The notes: a model not told the origin generated them from the letters alone. DNA of 64,000 bases from Streptococcus mitis (GCF_946190275.1 NZ_CAMHZQ010000010.1:1-64000); one strand, 5' to 3'. Positions 9,954 through 20,247 are shown, numbered from the stretch's first letter. Made by a program: numbers and translations.

Positions 9954-10036
9954 GATCACTCTATTTGAAATATACATAGAAAAACCGCATAATCCTTAAA
10001 ATAAACTGAAATCTACTGAAAATCTACGGCAAACAA

Positions 10037-10066
10037 TTGAAAAATTACCCTAAAAAATGGTACAAT
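10037..10066 (+). promoter_or_regulatory. probable dlt operon promoter
   Basis: TTGAAA at 10037-10042 and TACAAT at 10061-10066 with an 18-base spacer and an extended -10 TGG. It lies 70 bases before dltX. Just upstream, CTTAAA-N5-CTGAAA (9995-10011) resembles one inverted CiaR binding repeat with one mismatch. Confidence 0.6.
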
Positions 10067-10135
10067 GGTAGAAAAATACTATAGTAAGAGTTCATCTTAT
10101 TTAGTAAAAATTACAGAAATGAATGGTTTTTCTTG

Positions 10136-10267
10136 ATGAAACAGAGAAAAGAATTGTACCTCTTTCTTGGTCGGACAGCCTTGTATTTTCTTATCTTTCT
10201 AGGGCTGCTTTACTTCTTTAGCTATCTTGGTCAGGGTCAAGGAAGCTTTATCTATAATGAATTTTAA
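10136..10267 (+). CDS. dltX: DltX small membrane protein
   Basis: A 43-codon ORF ahead of dltA. It has a short charged N-terminus (MKQRKELYLFLGRT), one membrane segment (ALYFLIFLGLLYFFSYLG) and a conserved-type C-terminus ending FIYNEF. DltX is known as a single-pass protein encoded first in most Gram-positive dlt operons and needed for D-alanylation of teichoic acids, with its C-terminal motif contacting the DltB/DltD machinery. The gap to dltA is 20 bases. Size, position and the aromatic C-terminal end all fit. Confidence 0.9.
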   Translation: MKQRKELYLFLGRTALYFLIFLGLLYFFSYLGQGQGSFIYNEF

Positions 10268-10287
10268 CTTGAAGGAGAATCCCTATT

Positions 10288-11838
10288 GTGTCAAATAAAC
10301 CAATAGTAGATATGATTGAAACCATAGAGCATTTTGCTCAGACACAGCCTAGCTATCCTGTTTACAATGTTTTGGGGCAGGAACACACTTATGGAGATTT
10401 AAAGGCTGATTCGGATAGTTTGGCTGCAGCCATTGACCAACTAGGCTTGCCTGAGAAGTCTCCTGTGGTCGTTTTTGGTGGCCAAGAATATGAAATGTTG
10501 GCAACATTTGTAGCACTGACTAAGTCAGGTCATGCCTACATTCCGATTGATAGCCATTCGGCCTTGGAGAGAGTTTCGGCTATTTTAGAAGTAGCAGAGC
10601 CAAGCTTGATTATTGCCATCTCAGATTTTCCATTGGAGCAGATTTCTACGCCAATGATGACTTTAGCTCAGGTTCAAGAAGCCTTTGCTCAAGGGACTAG
10701 CTATGAGATCACGCATCCAGTCAAGGGCGATGATAACTACTACATTATCTTTACTTCTGGTACGACTGGTAAGCCTAAGGGAGTGCAGATTTCACATGAT
10801 AACCTCCTCAGCTTTACCAACTGGATGATTACGGACAAGGAATTTGCGACGCCAAGTCGTCCGCAAATGCTGGCTCAACCACCTTATTCTTTTGACTTGT
10901 CTGTCATGTACTGGGCTCCGACCTTGGCATTAGGTGGTACGCTTTTTGCTCTTCCTTCAGCCATTACTCAGGACTTTAAGCAACTTTTTGCGACCATCTT
11001 TTCATTGCCAATCGCTATCTGGACATCAACCCCTTCTTTTGCAGATATGGCCATGTTGTCAGAAGACTTTAATAGCGAGAAAATGCCTGGCATCACGCAT
11101 TTCTACTTTGATGGCGAAGAATTGACGGTTAAAACGGCTCAAAAACTGCGCGAGCGTTTCCCAAATGCCCGTATTATCAATGCTTACGGCCCAACAGAAG
11201 CGACAGTGGCCCTGTCAGCAGTTGCCGTGACAGATGAGATGCTAGCGACTCTCAAACGCCTACCAATCGGCTATACCAAGGCTGATTCTCCAACCTTTAT
11301 CATTGACGAGGAAGGCAATAAATTGCCAAATGGCGAACAGGGAGAAATCATTGTTTCTGGACCAGCTGTTTCAAAAGGATATATGAACAATCCTGAAAAA
11401 ACAGCGGAAGCCTTCTTTGAATTTGAAGGTCTGCCAGCCTATCACACAGGCGATGTGGGAACTATGACAGATGAGGGCTTGCTTCTCTACGGCGGACGCA
11501 TGGACTTCCAAATTAAGTTCAACGGTTACCGCATTGAGTTAGAAGATGTCTCTCAAAACCTTAATAAGTCTCGCTTTATTGAGTCTGCTGTTGCTGTTCC
11601 GCGCTATAACAAGGACCACAAGGTACAAAATTTGTTGGCCTATGTCATCTTAAAAGATGGTGTGCGTGAACAGTTTGAGCGTGATATCGATATTACCAAG
11701 GCCATCAAGGAAGATTTGACAGACATCATGATGTCCTATATGATGCCGTCTAAATTCCTTTACCGAGACAGTTTGCCATTGACTCCAAATGGGAAAATTG
11801 ACATCAAAGGATTGATTAACGAGGTGAATAAGAGATGA
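10288..11838 (+). CDS. dltA: D-alanine--D-alanyl carrier protein ligase
   Basis: Cytoplasmic enzyme that adenylates D-alanine and loads it on the DltC carrier. The 516 residues carry AMP-binding motifs: the P-loop-like [13 protein letters not shown] near residue 155, [13 protein letters not shown] near 295, YHTGD near 385 and the C-terminal lysine motif [11 protein letters not shown]. Translation starts at GTG 10288 with AAGGAGAA upstream. It is followed directly by dltB, whose ATG overlaps the dltA stop. Confidence 0.96.
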   Translation: MSNKPIVDMIETIEHFAQTQPSYPVYNVLGQEHTYGDLKADSDSLAAAIDQLGLPEKSPVVVFGGQEYEMLATFVALTKSGHAYIPIDSHSALERVSAILEVAEPSLIIAISDFPLEQISTPMMTLAQVQEAFAQGTSYEITHPVKGDDNYYIIFTSGTTGKPKGVQISHDNLLSFTNWMITDKEFATPSRPQMLAQPPYSFDLSVMYWAPTLALGGTLFALPSAITQDFKQLFATIFSLPIAIWTSTPSFADMAMLSEDFNSEKMPGITHFYFDGEELTVKTAQKLRERFPNARIINAYGPTEATVALSAVAVTDEMLATLKRLPIGYTKADSPTFIIDEEGNKLPNGEQGEIIVSGPAVSKGYMNNPEKTAEAFFEFEGLPAYHTGDVGTMTDEGLLLYGGRMDFQIKFNGYRIELEDVSQNLNKSRFIESAVAVPRYNKDHKVQNLLAYVILKDGVREQFERDIDITKAIKEDLTDIMMSYMMPSKFLYRDSLPLTPNGKIDIKGLINEVNKR

Positions 11839-13079
11839 TGGAGTTCTTTCAACAGCTTCCTCATATAGAGCCATACGGCAATCCTCAGTATTTTGTCTAT
11901 GTGATTGCTGCAACCTTGCCCATCTTTATCGGCCTCTTTTTCAAGAAACGCTTTGCCTGGTATGAAGTGCTGGTTAGCCTCTTCTTTATCGTCACCATGT
12001 TGGTAGGTGGGAAGACCAATCAACTAGCTGCCTTGGGTATTTACCTTTGCTGGGAGATATTGCTCCTGCTTTTCTACAAGCATTATCGAAAAAGCAAGGA
12101 TGGCAAGTGGGTCTTCTACCTAGTTAGCTTTCTATCCCTCCTTCCGATTATCTTTGTTAAGGTGCAGCCAGCTATCAATGGAACGCAGTCTTTGCTTGGG
12201 TTCTTGGGAATTTCTTACCTGACCTTTCGTTCGGTTGGGATTATCATCGAGCTGAGAGATGGAGTGATTAAGAATTTTACCCTCTGGGAATTCCTTCGTT
12301 TCCTTCTCTTCATGCCAACTTTCTCGAGTGGTCCAATCGATCGCTTTAAGCGATTTAATGAAAATTATCAGACCATTCCTGAGCGGGATGAGTTGATGGA
12401 TATGCTGGATGAATCTGTTCGCTATATCATGTGGGGATTTTTGTACAAGTTTATCCTAGCTCATATTTTAGGAGAGACTTTGTTGCCTCCTCTGAAGAAT
12501 CTAGCCCTGCAATCAGGTGGCTTCTTTAACCTCTATGCCTTGGCAGTTATGTATACCTTTGGTCTGGAGCTCTTCTTTGACTTTGCAGGTTACTCTATGT
12601 TTGCCTTGGCCATTTCAAATTTGATGGGAATTCGTAGCCCTATCAACTTTAATAAGCCCTTTTTATCAAGGGATTTAAAGGAATTTTGGAATCGCTGGCA
12701 TATGAGTCTCTCTTTCTGGTTCCGTGACTTTGTCTTTATGCGAATGGTCATGGTGTTGACTAGAAAGAAGGTCTTTAAGAATCGCAATGTAACCTCAAGC
12801 GTGGCTTATATTGTAAATATGCTGATTATGGGATTTTGGCATGGAGTGACTTGGTACTATATCGCCTATGGACTCTTTCATGGACTGGGATTGGTGATCA
12901 ATGATGCCTGGATTCGTAAGAAAAAAACGCTCAATAAGGAACGGAAAAAAGCAGGGAAAGCTGCTCTACCTGAGAATCGCTGGATTCAGTTGCTTGGCAT
13001 GGTTATCACCTTCCATGTCGTCATGCTGTCATTCTTAATCTTTTCTGGATTTTTGAATGATTTATGGTTTAAAAAATAA
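11835..13079 (+). CDS. dltB: D-alanyl transfer membrane protein DltB (MBOAT)
   Basis: A 414-residue polytopic membrane protein of the MBOAT family that passes D-alanine from DltC across the membrane toward lipoteichoic acid. Around ten hydrophobic segments are visible, with the conserved stretch [13 protein letters not shown] and the catalytic-histidine region [17 protein letters not shown]. Start ATG 11835 overlaps the dltA stop by four bases, indicating translational coupling; ATG 11838 is an alternative. Confidence 0.95.
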   Translation: MMEFFQQLPHIEPYGNPQYFVYVIAATLPIFIGLFFKKRFAWYEVLVSLFFIVTMLVGGKTNQLAALGIYLCWEILLLLFYKHYRKSKDGKWVFYLVSFLSLLPIIFVKVQPAINGTQSLLGFLGISYLTFRSVGIIIELRDGVIKNFTLWEFLRFLLFMPTFSSGPIDRFKRFNENYQTIPERDELMDMLDESVRYIMWGFLYKFILAHILGETLLPPLKNLALQSGGFFNLYALAVMYTFGLELFFDFAGYSMFALAISNLMGIRSPINFNKPFLSRDLKEFWNRWHMSLSFWFRDFVFMRMVMVLTRKKVFKNRNVTSSVAYIVNMLIMGFWHGVTWYYIAYGLFHGLGLVINDAWIRKKKTLNKERKKAGKAALPENRWIQLLGMVITFHVVMLSFLIFSGFLNDLWFKK

Positions 13080-13089
13080 AAGGAAATAA

Positions 13090-14593
<1,504 letters not shown>

Positions 14594-14605
14594 ATCATAA
14601 TATAG

Positions 14606-14655
14606 AAGAGTTCAAGAATGAAACTAGTTTTCACGTTTTTTCTTGACTCTTTTTT
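14606..14655 (+). terminator. terminator of the dlt operon
   Basis: AAGAGTTCAAGAA (14606-14618) pairs with TTCTTGACTCTT (14640-14651) with one bulged base, followed by a T-run. The 3' arm contains the -35 box of the adcR promoter. Confidence 0.85.
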
Positions 14656-14681
14656 TGCTTGTGATATAATTAACTGGTAAA
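14643..14681 (+). promoter_or_regulatory. adcRCBA promoter with AdcR operator
   Basis: TTGACT (14643-14648), a 16-base spacer and TATAAT (14665-14670). TTAACTGGTAAA starting at 14670 matches the known AdcR zinc-regulon operator (TTAACYRGTTAA) in ten of twelve positions and overlaps the last -10 base, so zinc-loaded AdcR would block RNA polymerase: autoregulation of the zinc uptake operon. Confidence 0.75.
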
Positions 14682-14745
14682 TAAAATGTCAAAGAATAGT
14701 ATTTTTCTCTTAAAAAAGAGAAGTCCAAAAGGAAAGGAGTCAGAT

Positions 14746-15186
14746 ATGAGACAGCTAGCGAAGGATATCGATGGCTTTTTGAATGAGGTAATTTTGCAGG
14801 CGGAAAATCAGCATGAAATCCTAATAGGTCATTGTACTAGCGAGGTAGCCCTGACCAATACCCAGGAGCATATCCTCATGCTCTTGTCAGAGGAATCTTT
14901 AACAAATTCAGAGTTGGCTCGTCGTCTCAATGTCAGTCAGGCAGCAGTTACCAAGGCCATCAAGTCTTTGGTCAAGGAAGGGATGTTGGAAACATCTAAA
15001 GATCCTAAGGATGCGCGTGTGATTTTTTATCAGTTGACTGACTTGGCTCGTCCAATTGCTGAGGAGCACCACCATCACCATGAGCATACGCTTTTAACCT
15101 ATGAACAAGTGGCGACTCAGTTTACTCCAAATGAACAAAAAGTGATCCAGCGGTTTTTGACTGCTTTAGTAGGAGAAATCAAATAA
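14746..15186 (+). CDS. adcR: Zinc-responsive MarR-family repressor AdcR
   Basis: A 146-residue winged-helix repressor that binds DNA when loaded with zinc and shuts off zinc uptake. ATG 14746 was chosen because AAAGGAGTCAGAT precedes it; the longer frame from 14686 would begin at the transcription start. With this start the residues known as zinc ligands in pneumococcal AdcR fall in place: Glu24, Cys30, Glu41, His42, and His108 and His112 in the histidine-rich EEHHHHHEH segment. The MarR recognition helix is [15 protein letters not shown]. Its stop is followed three bases on by adcC. Confidence 0.95.
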   Translation: MRQLAKDIDGFLNEVILQAENQHEILIGHCTSEVALTNTQEHILMLLSEESLTNSELARRLNVSQAAVTKAIKSLVKEGMLETSKDPKDARVIFYQLTDLARPIAEEHHHHHEHTLLTYEQVATQFTPNEQKVIQRFLTALVGEIK

Positions 15187-15890
15187 TGAGATATATTACG
15201 GTAGAGGATTTGTCCTTCTATTATGATAAGGAACCTGTTCTTGAACATATCAATTATAGTGTTGATAGTGGGGAATTTGTTACCTTGACAGGGGAGAATG
15301 GGGCAGCTAAAACGACACTCATCAAGGCCAGTCTTGGAATCCTCCAACCACGCATTGGCAAGGTGACTATTTCAAAGACAAATACGCAGGGTAAGAAATT
15401 GAGAATAGCCTATCTTCCCCAGCAGATTGCCAGTTTTAATGCGGGTTTTCCAAGTACAGTTTATGAATTTGTCAAGTCGGGTCGCTATCCGCGAAAAGGT
15501 TGGTTCCGTCGTTTGAATGCTCATGATGAGGAGCATATCAAGGCTAGTTTGGACTCAGTTGGTATGTGGGAACACCGAGACAAACGCTTGGGGTCTCTAT
15601 CCGGAGGACAAAAGCAGCGAGCGGTGATTGCGCGCATGTTTGCTTCGGATCCAGATGTGTTTATTCTAGATGAGCCGACAACGGGGATGGATGCAGGAAG
15701 TAAAAATGAATTTTACGAACTCATGCACCACAGCGCCCATCATCATGGCAAGGCTGTTTTGATGATTACCCATGACCCTGAAGAAGTTAAGGACTATGCG
15801 GACCGCAATATCCATCTAGTTCGTAACCAAGACTCGCCATGGCGTTGTTTCAACGTTCATGAGAATGACCAGGAGGTGGGCCATGCTTAG
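15186..15890 (+). CDS. adcC: Zinc ABC transporter ATP-binding protein AdcC
   Basis: A 234-residue ATPase energising the AdcB permease. It has the Q-loop YLPQQIA, signature LSGGQKQRA, Walker [11 protein letters not shown] and switch histidine MITHDP. The Walker A reads GENGAAKTT, with alanine where most ABC proteins have glycine before the invariant lysine. The C-terminus is histidine-rich nearby (HHSAHHHG). It overlaps adcR and adcB, so all four adc genes form one unit. Confidence 0.95.
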   Translation: MRYITVEDLSFYYDKEPVLEHINYSVDSGEFVTLTGENGAAKTTLIKASLGILQPRIGKVTISKTNTQGKKLRIAYLPQQIASFNAGFPSTVYEFVKSGRYPRKGWFRRLNAHDEEHIKASLDSVGMWEHRDKRLGSLSGGQKQRAVIARMFASDPDVFILDEPTTGMDAGSKNEFYELMHHSAHHHGKAVLMITHDPEEVKDYADRNIHLVRNQDSPWRCFNVHENDQEVGHA

Positions 15891-16689
15891 TTTGTTATCT
15901 TATGACTTTATGCAACGTGCCTTTCTGGCCGTTATTGCCATGAGTCTTTTCTCGCCAGTATTAGGAACCTTTCTTATCTTGCGCCGTCAGAGTTTGATGA
16001 GTGATACTCTTAGCCACGTCTCGCTGTCGGGTGTAGCTTTTGGTCTGGTTCTGGGGATTTCTCCGACTATTTCAACTATTGCTATTGTCTTGATTGCGGC
16101 GGTCTTTCTGGAGTATCTCCGTACGGTTTATAAGAGCTTTATGGAAATCGGGACAGCTATCCTCATGTCAACAGGACTGGCTGTTTCTCTGATTGTTATG
16201 AGCAAGGGTAAAAGCTCTAGCTCAATGAGTTTGGACCAGTATCTTTTTGGTTCAATCGTGACTATCAGCGAAGAGCAGGTTATTTCCCTCTTTGTCATTG
16301 CGGCGGTTGTTTTGATTTTGACCTTCCTCTTCCTTCGTCCTATGTATATCTTGACCTTTGATGAGGATACGGCCTTTGTGGATGGCTTGCCCGTTCGTAC
16401 CATGTCTATTCTTTTTAACATGGTTACAGGGGTGGCCATTGCCCTTATGATTCCTGCTGCAGGAGCTCTTCTGGTATCGACCATTATGGTCTTGCCAGCT
16501 AGTATTGCCCTGCGTCTGGGGAAAAACTTTAAATCGGTTATGCTGCTAGCCAGTGCTATTGGATTTTTGGGAATGGTGGCAGGACTCTACATTTCCTACT
16601 ATGCAGAAACACCTGCAAGCGCAAGTATTACTATTATTTTTGTAACTGTCTTTTTACTGATCAGTTTAGTAAGACGTTTTATCAAATAG
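15883..16689 (+). CDS. adcB: Zinc ABC transporter permease AdcB
   Basis: A 268-residue membrane protein of the metal-type ABC-3 family with about eight hydrophobic segments. The family motif [19 protein letters not shown] lies near residue 35. ATG 15883 is preceded by AGGAGG at the right distance and overlaps the adcC stop; the frame extends upstream inside adcC but without need. Confidence 0.95.
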   Translation: MLSLLSYDFMQRAFLAVIAMSLFSPVLGTFLILRRQSLMSDTLSHVSLSGVAFGLVLGISPTISTIAIVLIAAVFLEYLRTVYKSFMEIGTAILMSTGLAVSLIVMSKGKSSSSMSLDQYLFGSIVTISEEQVISLFVIAAVVLILTFLFLRPMYILTFDEDTAFVDGLPVRTMSILFNMVTGVAIALMIPAAGALLVSTIMVLPASIALRLGKNFKSVMLLASAIGFLGMVAGLYISYYAETPASASITIIFVTVFLLISLVRRFIK

Positions 16690-16698
16690 GAGACTAAT

Positions 16699-18204
16699 GT
16701 GAAAAAAATTAGCTTATTGCTAGCCAGTCTATGTGCCTTGTTTTTAGTGGCTTGTTCCAATCAAAAGCAGGCAGATGGTAAACTAAATATTGTGACAACC
16801 TTTTACCCTGTCTATGAATTTACTAAGCAAGTCGCAGGAGATACTGCTAATGTAGAACTCCTCATCGGTGCTGGTACAGAACCCCATGAATATGAACCGT
16901 CTGCCAAGGCAGTTGCCAAAATTCAAGATGCAGATACCTTCGTTTATGAAAATGAAAATATGGAAACATGGGTTCCTAAATTGCTAGATACCTTGGATAA
17001 GAAAAAGGTCAAAACCATCAAGGCGACAGGAGATATGTTGCTCTTGCCAGGTGGCGAGGAAGAAGAGGGAGACCATGACCATGGCGAAGAAGGTCATCAC
17101 CATGAGTACGATCCCCATGTTTGGTTATCACCAGTTCGTGCTATTAAACTTGTAGAGCACATCCGTGATAGCCTATCAGCAGATTATCCGGATAAAAAAG
17201 ATACCTTTGAGAAGAATGCTGCTGCCTATATAGAAAAATTACAAGCCTTAGATAAGGCTTATGCAGAAGGCTTGTCTCAAGCCAAACAAAAGAGCTTTGT
17301 AACGCAACACGCAGCCTTTAACTATCTTGCCTTGGACTATGGACTCAAACAAGTCGCAATCTCAGGCCTTTCTCCAGATGCAGAGCCATCAGCAGCTCGC
17401 TTGGCAGAATTGACAGAGTACGTCAAGAAAAATAAAATCGCCTATATCTACTTTGAGGAAAATGCCTCACAAGCCCTTGCTAATACACTTTCAAAAGAAG
17501 CAGGTGTCAAAACTGATGTCCTCAATCCTTTAGAAAGTCTGACAGAAGAGGACACCAAGGCGGGAGAAAATTACATCTCTATCATGGAGAAAAATCTCAA
17601 AGCTTTGAAACAAACAACAGACCAAGAAGGTCCAGCTATCGAACCTGAAAAGGCAGAGGATACCAAGACAGTTCAAAATGGTTACTTTGAGGATGCAGCT
17701 GTCAAGGACCGCACCTTGAGTGACTATGCAGGTAACTGGCAATCAGTTTATCCTTTCCTTGAAGATGGCACGTTTGATCAAGTCTTTGACTACAAGGCTA
17801 AGTTGACTGGTAAGATGACCCAGGCTGAGTACAAGGCTTACTATACAAAAGGCTATCAGACAGATGTCACTAAGATCAACATTACTGATAATACTATGGA
17901 ATTTGTTCAAGGTGGACAAAGTAAGAAACATACTTACAAGTATGTTGGCAAGAAAATCTTGACTTATAAGAAAGGCAATCGTGGTGTGCGTTTCCTCTTT
18001 GAAGCGACAGATGCTGATGCTGGACAGTTCAAGTATGTTCAGTTTAGTGACCACAATATCGCCCCAGTTAAGGCAGAACATTTCCATATTTTCTTTGGAG
18101 GCACAAGCCAAGAAGCCCTCTTTGAAGAAATGGATAACTGGCCAACCTATTACCCAGATAACCTATCTGGACAAGAAATCGCCCAAGAAATGTTGGCGCA
18201 TTGA
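16699..18204 (+). CDS. adcA: Zinc-binding lipoprotein AdcA with ZinT domain
   Basis: Surface lipoprotein that captures zinc for AdcBC. The signal peptide ends in lipobox LVAC-S, so the mature protein is anchored by lipidated Cys. Residues to about 310 form the cluster A-I binding protein with EPHEYEPS, a histidine-rich loop near residues 126-140 (HDHGEEGHHH), DPHVW and TQHAAFNY. The C-terminal part from about residue 320 is a ZinT domain with the terminal motif AEHFHIFFG. The start is GTG 16699 with AGGAGAC upstream. The 501 residues match the fused AdcA, distinct from the ZinT-less AdcAII. Confidence 0.96.
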   Translation: MKKISLLLASLCALFLVACSNQKQADGKLNIVTTFYPVYEFTKQVAGDTANVELLIGAGTEPHEYEPSAKAVAKIQDADTFVYENENMETWVPKLLDTLDKKKVKTIKATGDMLLLPGGEEEEGDHDHGEEGHHHEYDPHVWLSPVRAIKLVEHIRDSLSADYPDKKDTFEKNAAAYIEKLQALDKAYAEGLSQAKQKSFVTQHAAFNYLALDYGLKQVAISGLSPDAEPSAARLAELTEYVKKNKIAYIYFEENASQALANTLSKEAGVKTDVLNPLESLTEEDTKAGENYISIMEKNLKALKQTTDQEGPAIEPEKAEDTKTVQNGYFEDAAVKDRTLSDYAGNWQSVYPFLEDGTFDQVFDYKAKLTGKMTQAEYKAYYTKGYQTDVTKINITDNTMEFVQGGQSKKHTYKYVGKKILTYKKGNRGVRFLFEATDADAGQFKYVQFSDHNIAPVKAEHFHIFFGGTSQEALFEEMDNWPTYYPDNLSGQEIAQEMLAH

Positions 18205-18212
18205 TGAGAAAT

Positions 18213-18242
18213 CGACTAGTTCATAAGAGCTAGTCGGTTTTT
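18213..18242 (+). terminator. terminator of the adc operon
   Basis: CGACTAG (18213-18219) pairs with CTAGTCG (18230-18236), followed by GTTTTT. Confidence 0.85.
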
Positions 18243-18348
18243 AGATATTAGATGGCTAACTTCATTATAGACCTTTCAAATACCTAAGGAACTTAAAAAA
18301 ATAAATAAAACTCTTGAAATATCTGAGCTTATATGCTAGAATGTAGGT

Positions 18349-18411
18349 AGTGTATAAGGTTCATTAGAACACCAAAGCCCCTAACTACTGCCATAGTTAA
18401 GGGCTTTTTTT
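18349..18411 (+). ncRNA. antisense RNA (RNAII-like antitoxin), copy 1
   Basis: Promoter TTGAAA (18314-18319), 17-base spacer, extended -10 TGC-TAGAAT (18337-18342), predicted start near 18349. The RNA ends at the hairpin AAAGCCCCTAACTA with TAGTTAAGGGCTTT and a T-run (18374-18411). Its 5' part ATAAGGTTCATTAG (18354-18367) is complementary, with one mismatch, to the toxin mRNA start-codon region, which lies 190 bases away on the other strand. This split complementarity (direct repeat plus terminator) is how the par locus antitoxin RNAII of pAD1 blocks Fst translation. About 63 nt; exact ends are inferred. Confidence 0.75.
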
Positions 18412-18457
18412 ACGTATCTTAGCGATTTAACGGGTGTTGATAGGCTAGTCAGTCGGT

Positions 18458-18556
18458 CTACTTCTTACCATCTAGCCATTTGCAGACGAAATACAAGATA
18501 ATTCCAGCTATAACATCCGCTATAATAGTAAGAGCAAGCTCAGGTATAAGGCTCAT
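18458..18556 (-). CDS. Fst-like type I toxin, copy 1
   Basis: A 32-residue peptide: MSLIPELALTIIADVIAG, then a membrane segment ILYFVCKWL and the charged end DGKK. The ribosome site GAGGAGGTG sits at proper spacing. Length, single transmembrane helix, the proline near the N-terminus and the charged tail are those of the Fst/par toxin family, which damages the membrane when overproduced. The promoter on the minus strand is near perfect (TTGATG, 17 bases, TATACT). The mRNA would begin with a stem-loop from the palindrome ATCGGTAACCGAT (18593-18605). Confidence 0.8.
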   Translation of the reverse strand: MSLIPELALTIIADVIAGIILYFVCKWLDGKK

Positions 18557-18614
18557 TAGTTTCACCTCCTCTCACGAACCCATAGGAACGTAATCGGTAA
18601 CCGATGACCAAAAT

Positions 18615-18643
18615 AGTATACCACAATAAATTTAGACCATCAA
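18615..18643 (-). promoter_or_regulatory. toxin promoter, copy 1
   Basis: Reading the minus strand, TTGATG (18643-18638), a 17-base spacer and TATACT (18620-18615); predicted start near 18608, giving a leader of about 52 nt with a 5' palindrome. Confidence 0.7.
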
Positions 18644-18691
18644 CCTTACTTAATGCTTGAAATATTAGGACTTATATGCTAGAATATAGTT

Positions 18692-18754
18692 AATTGATAA
18701 GGTTCATTAGAACACCAAAGCCCCTAACTATGGCCGTAGTTAAGGGCTTTTTTT
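18692..18754 (+). ncRNA. antisense RNA (RNAII-like antitoxin), copy 2
   Basis: Same build as copy 1: TTGAAA (18657-18662), 17 bases, TAGAAT (18680-18685), start near 18692, anti-toxin stretch ATAAGGTTCATTAG (18697-18710) and terminator hairpin 18717-18754. The anti-toxin stretch is identical to copy 1, so each RNA could in principle act on both toxin messages. Confidence 0.75.
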
Positions 18755-18800
18755 ACGTATCTTAGCGATTTAACGGGTGTTGATAGGCTAGTCACTCGGT

Positions 18801-18899
18801 CTACTCCTTACTATCTAGCCATCTGCAGACGAAATACAAGATAATTCCAGCTATGACATCCGCTATAATAGTAAGAGCGAGCTCTATGATAAGGCTCAT
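18801..18899 (-). CDS. Fst-like type I toxin, copy 2
   Basis: A 32-residue paralogue of copy 1, identical except at positions 5 (Pro to Ile), 26 (Lys to Arg), 30 (Gly to Ser) and 32 (Lys to Glu): MSLIIELALTII at the start and CRWLDSKE at the end. The same GAGGAGGTG ribosome site is kept. All changes preserve a membrane helix with a charged end, except that the proline usual near the start of Fst-like helices is lost. It is intact, with its own promoter. Confidence 0.8.
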   Translation of the reverse strand: MSLIIELALTIIADVIAGIILYFVCRWLDSKE

Positions 18900-18957
18900 T
18901 AGTTTCACCTCCTCTCACGAACCCATAGGAACGTAATCGGTAACCGATGACAAAAAT

Positions 18958-18986
18958 ATTATACCACATCAAATTTAGATCATCAA
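18958..18986 (-). promoter_or_regulatory. toxin promoter, copy 2
   Basis: Minus-strand TTGATG (18986-18981), 17-base spacer, TATAAT (18963-18958). The -10 is the exact consensus, whereas copy 1 has TATACT. The leader again begins with the palindrome ATCGGTAACCGAT (18936-18948). Confidence 0.7.
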
Positions 18987-19015
18987 CATTGCTTAATGCT
19001 TTAAATATAGGGGAT

Positions 19016-19125
19016 AGGTAAAAAGTATTTAAAATCAGAAAAACGCATAATATCAGGTGTGCAAAAATTTGATATTATGCGTTTTCTTGTGGGAAGATTT
19101 ACTCCATTTTCTCCTGAAATTGGGT
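19016..19125 (+). repeat. dispersed repeat, copy B
   Basis: Homologous to copy A at 9830-9953. Its palindrome is more perfect here (ACGCATAATATCA with TTGATATTATGCGT), followed by TTTTC. Confidence 0.7.
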
Positions 19126-19207
19126 ATTTGTCCAGCCTCTGTTTTTGGGGTTGCTGAGAAAATAATATCATGTGGTGAGTATTTGTAGATAAGTCAGCAG
19201 ACAGAAC

Positions 19208-19383
19208 GAATACTCTTCAAAAATCTCTTCAAACCATGTCAGCTTCGTCTTTCCGTATATATGTGACTGACTTCGTCAGTTCTATACACCACCCCAAAAT
19301 AGTGTTTCGAGCTGACTTCATCAGTTTTCAAATCTGTACTTTGAGCAAGCTGAGACTAGCTTCCTGTTTGATTTTCATTGAAT
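19208..19383. repeat. BOX element (boxA-boxB-boxB-boxC type)
   Basis: boxA begins ATACTCTTCAAAAATCTCTT and ends near CCGTATATATG. Two boxB-like stretches follow, each with a CTGACTTCGTCAG-type core, and boxC ends with TTTGATTTTCATTGAATAT. This is the classical modular intergenic repeat of pneumococcus. Its boxC end overlaps the last codons and stop of fucR. Confidence 0.85.
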
Positions 19384-20148
19384 ATCAGAAACCCATTCTC
19401 CATCAAATAATTCGACTGCGTCTAATAATTTTTGATCTGGCACGGTGTCAGAGATAAAGGTTGTATATTTAGAGAGGGGATTAATTTTAAAAAATCCAGT
19501 CTTGTAAAATTTAGAACTATCAATCAGTAAGATGGTTTCATGGGCTTTGTCAATAATATTCTTTTTTGAAATAGCTTGGCTGAGAGAAGCTTCATAAACA
19601 TATTGGTCATCAATACCTCTTGCTGAGCAAAATGCCAAATCGATATTAAAATGATCTAATAAAGAATTTTCTTTATCATAGTTGATGACGGAACAAGATT
19701 GATGCTTTACCTCTCCAGATGTGATAAAAATTTTAGAACTATCTCTAACTGTTTCAGATAATGTTTGTGCAGTATGTAAACCATTTGTAAAAATAATCAA
19801 ATTATCTAGTTCAGAAAGATAGGGACAAAGTTCGTAGGTAGTAGTACTAGAATCTAGATAGATACACATGCCAGAACGAATAAAATCTTTAGCTAGACTA
19901 GCGATGAGTCTTTTTTGTCTAGTACTTTCTCCTTCACGTATTTGATGGGAAAGTTCAATTGTATTCATGGAGGACAAGGTCACGTATCCGTGCTTTCTTT
20001 TGATAAGACCTTGATTTTCTAAGAAAATTAAATCACGACGTAAGGTACTTGTGCTGGAGAAAGTGATTTCTGCCAACTCTTTTACGGCAATTCTTTTTTT
20101 CTTTTTGATAATTTCAATCAATTCAAGTACACGTTCATCTTTTATCAT
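19375..20148 (-). CDS. fucR: DeoR-family regulator of the fucose operon
   Basis: A 257-residue cytoplasmic regulator divergent from fucK. The N-terminal DeoR helix-turn-helix (AVKELAEITFSSTSTLRRDLIFLENQGLIKRKHG) is followed by a sugar-phosphate sensing domain with the family stretch SSTTTYELCPYL and ending IDSSKFYKTGFF. By analogy it controls the fucose operon in response to a fucose pathway intermediate, probably fuculose-1-phosphate; whether it activates or represses cannot be read here. The ribosome site AGGAGGAGC is strong. The last residues and stop lie in the BOX element. Confidence 0.88.
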   Translation of the reverse strand: MIKDERVLELIEIIKKKKRIAVKELAEITFSSTSTLRRDLIFLENQGLIKRKHGYVTLSSMNTIELSHQIREGESTRQKRLIASLAKDFIRSGMCIYLDSSTTTYELCPYLSELDNLIIFTNGLHTAQTLSETVRDSSKIFITSGEVKHQSCSVINYDKENSLLDHFNIDLAFCSARGIDDQYVYEASLSQAISKKNIIDKAHETILLIDSSKFYKTGFFKINPLSKYTTFISDTVPDQKLLDAVELFDGEWVSDIQ

Positions 20149-20247
20149 AAGCTCCTCCTAATTTATCATTTCAACTATATTATAGCACAAATTGGAGGAA
20201 TTTGAATTATTTCTATGCTTATGGAGTAAATATATGAATTTTATTCA

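Larger units (their letters stand above)
18314..19010. repeat. tandem duplication of a type I toxin-antitoxin unit
   Basis: Two units about 343 bases apart (18314 and 18657 mark their equivalent -35 boxes), highly similar along the whole length. Each carries an antisense RNA promoter, a shared terminator hairpin and an Fst-like toxin gene on the opposite strand. After the second unit, GCTTAATGCTTTAAATAT (from about 18991) resembles the start of a third antisense promoter that has decayed. Confidence 0.85.

Noticed and set aside
15186..15890. adcC considered as an inactive pseudogene because of its Walker A
   Set aside because: The frame is complete, other motifs are intact and gene coupling is preserved; I recall the same P-loop in pneumococcal AdcC.
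17743..18111. Minus-strand ORF inside adcA
   Set aside because: Shadow ORF opposite the ZinT domain, no ribosome site.
19236..19457. Plus-strand 73-codon ORF over the BOX element
   Set aside because: It runs through BOX and the fucR 3' end, has no ribosome site, and no recognisable product.
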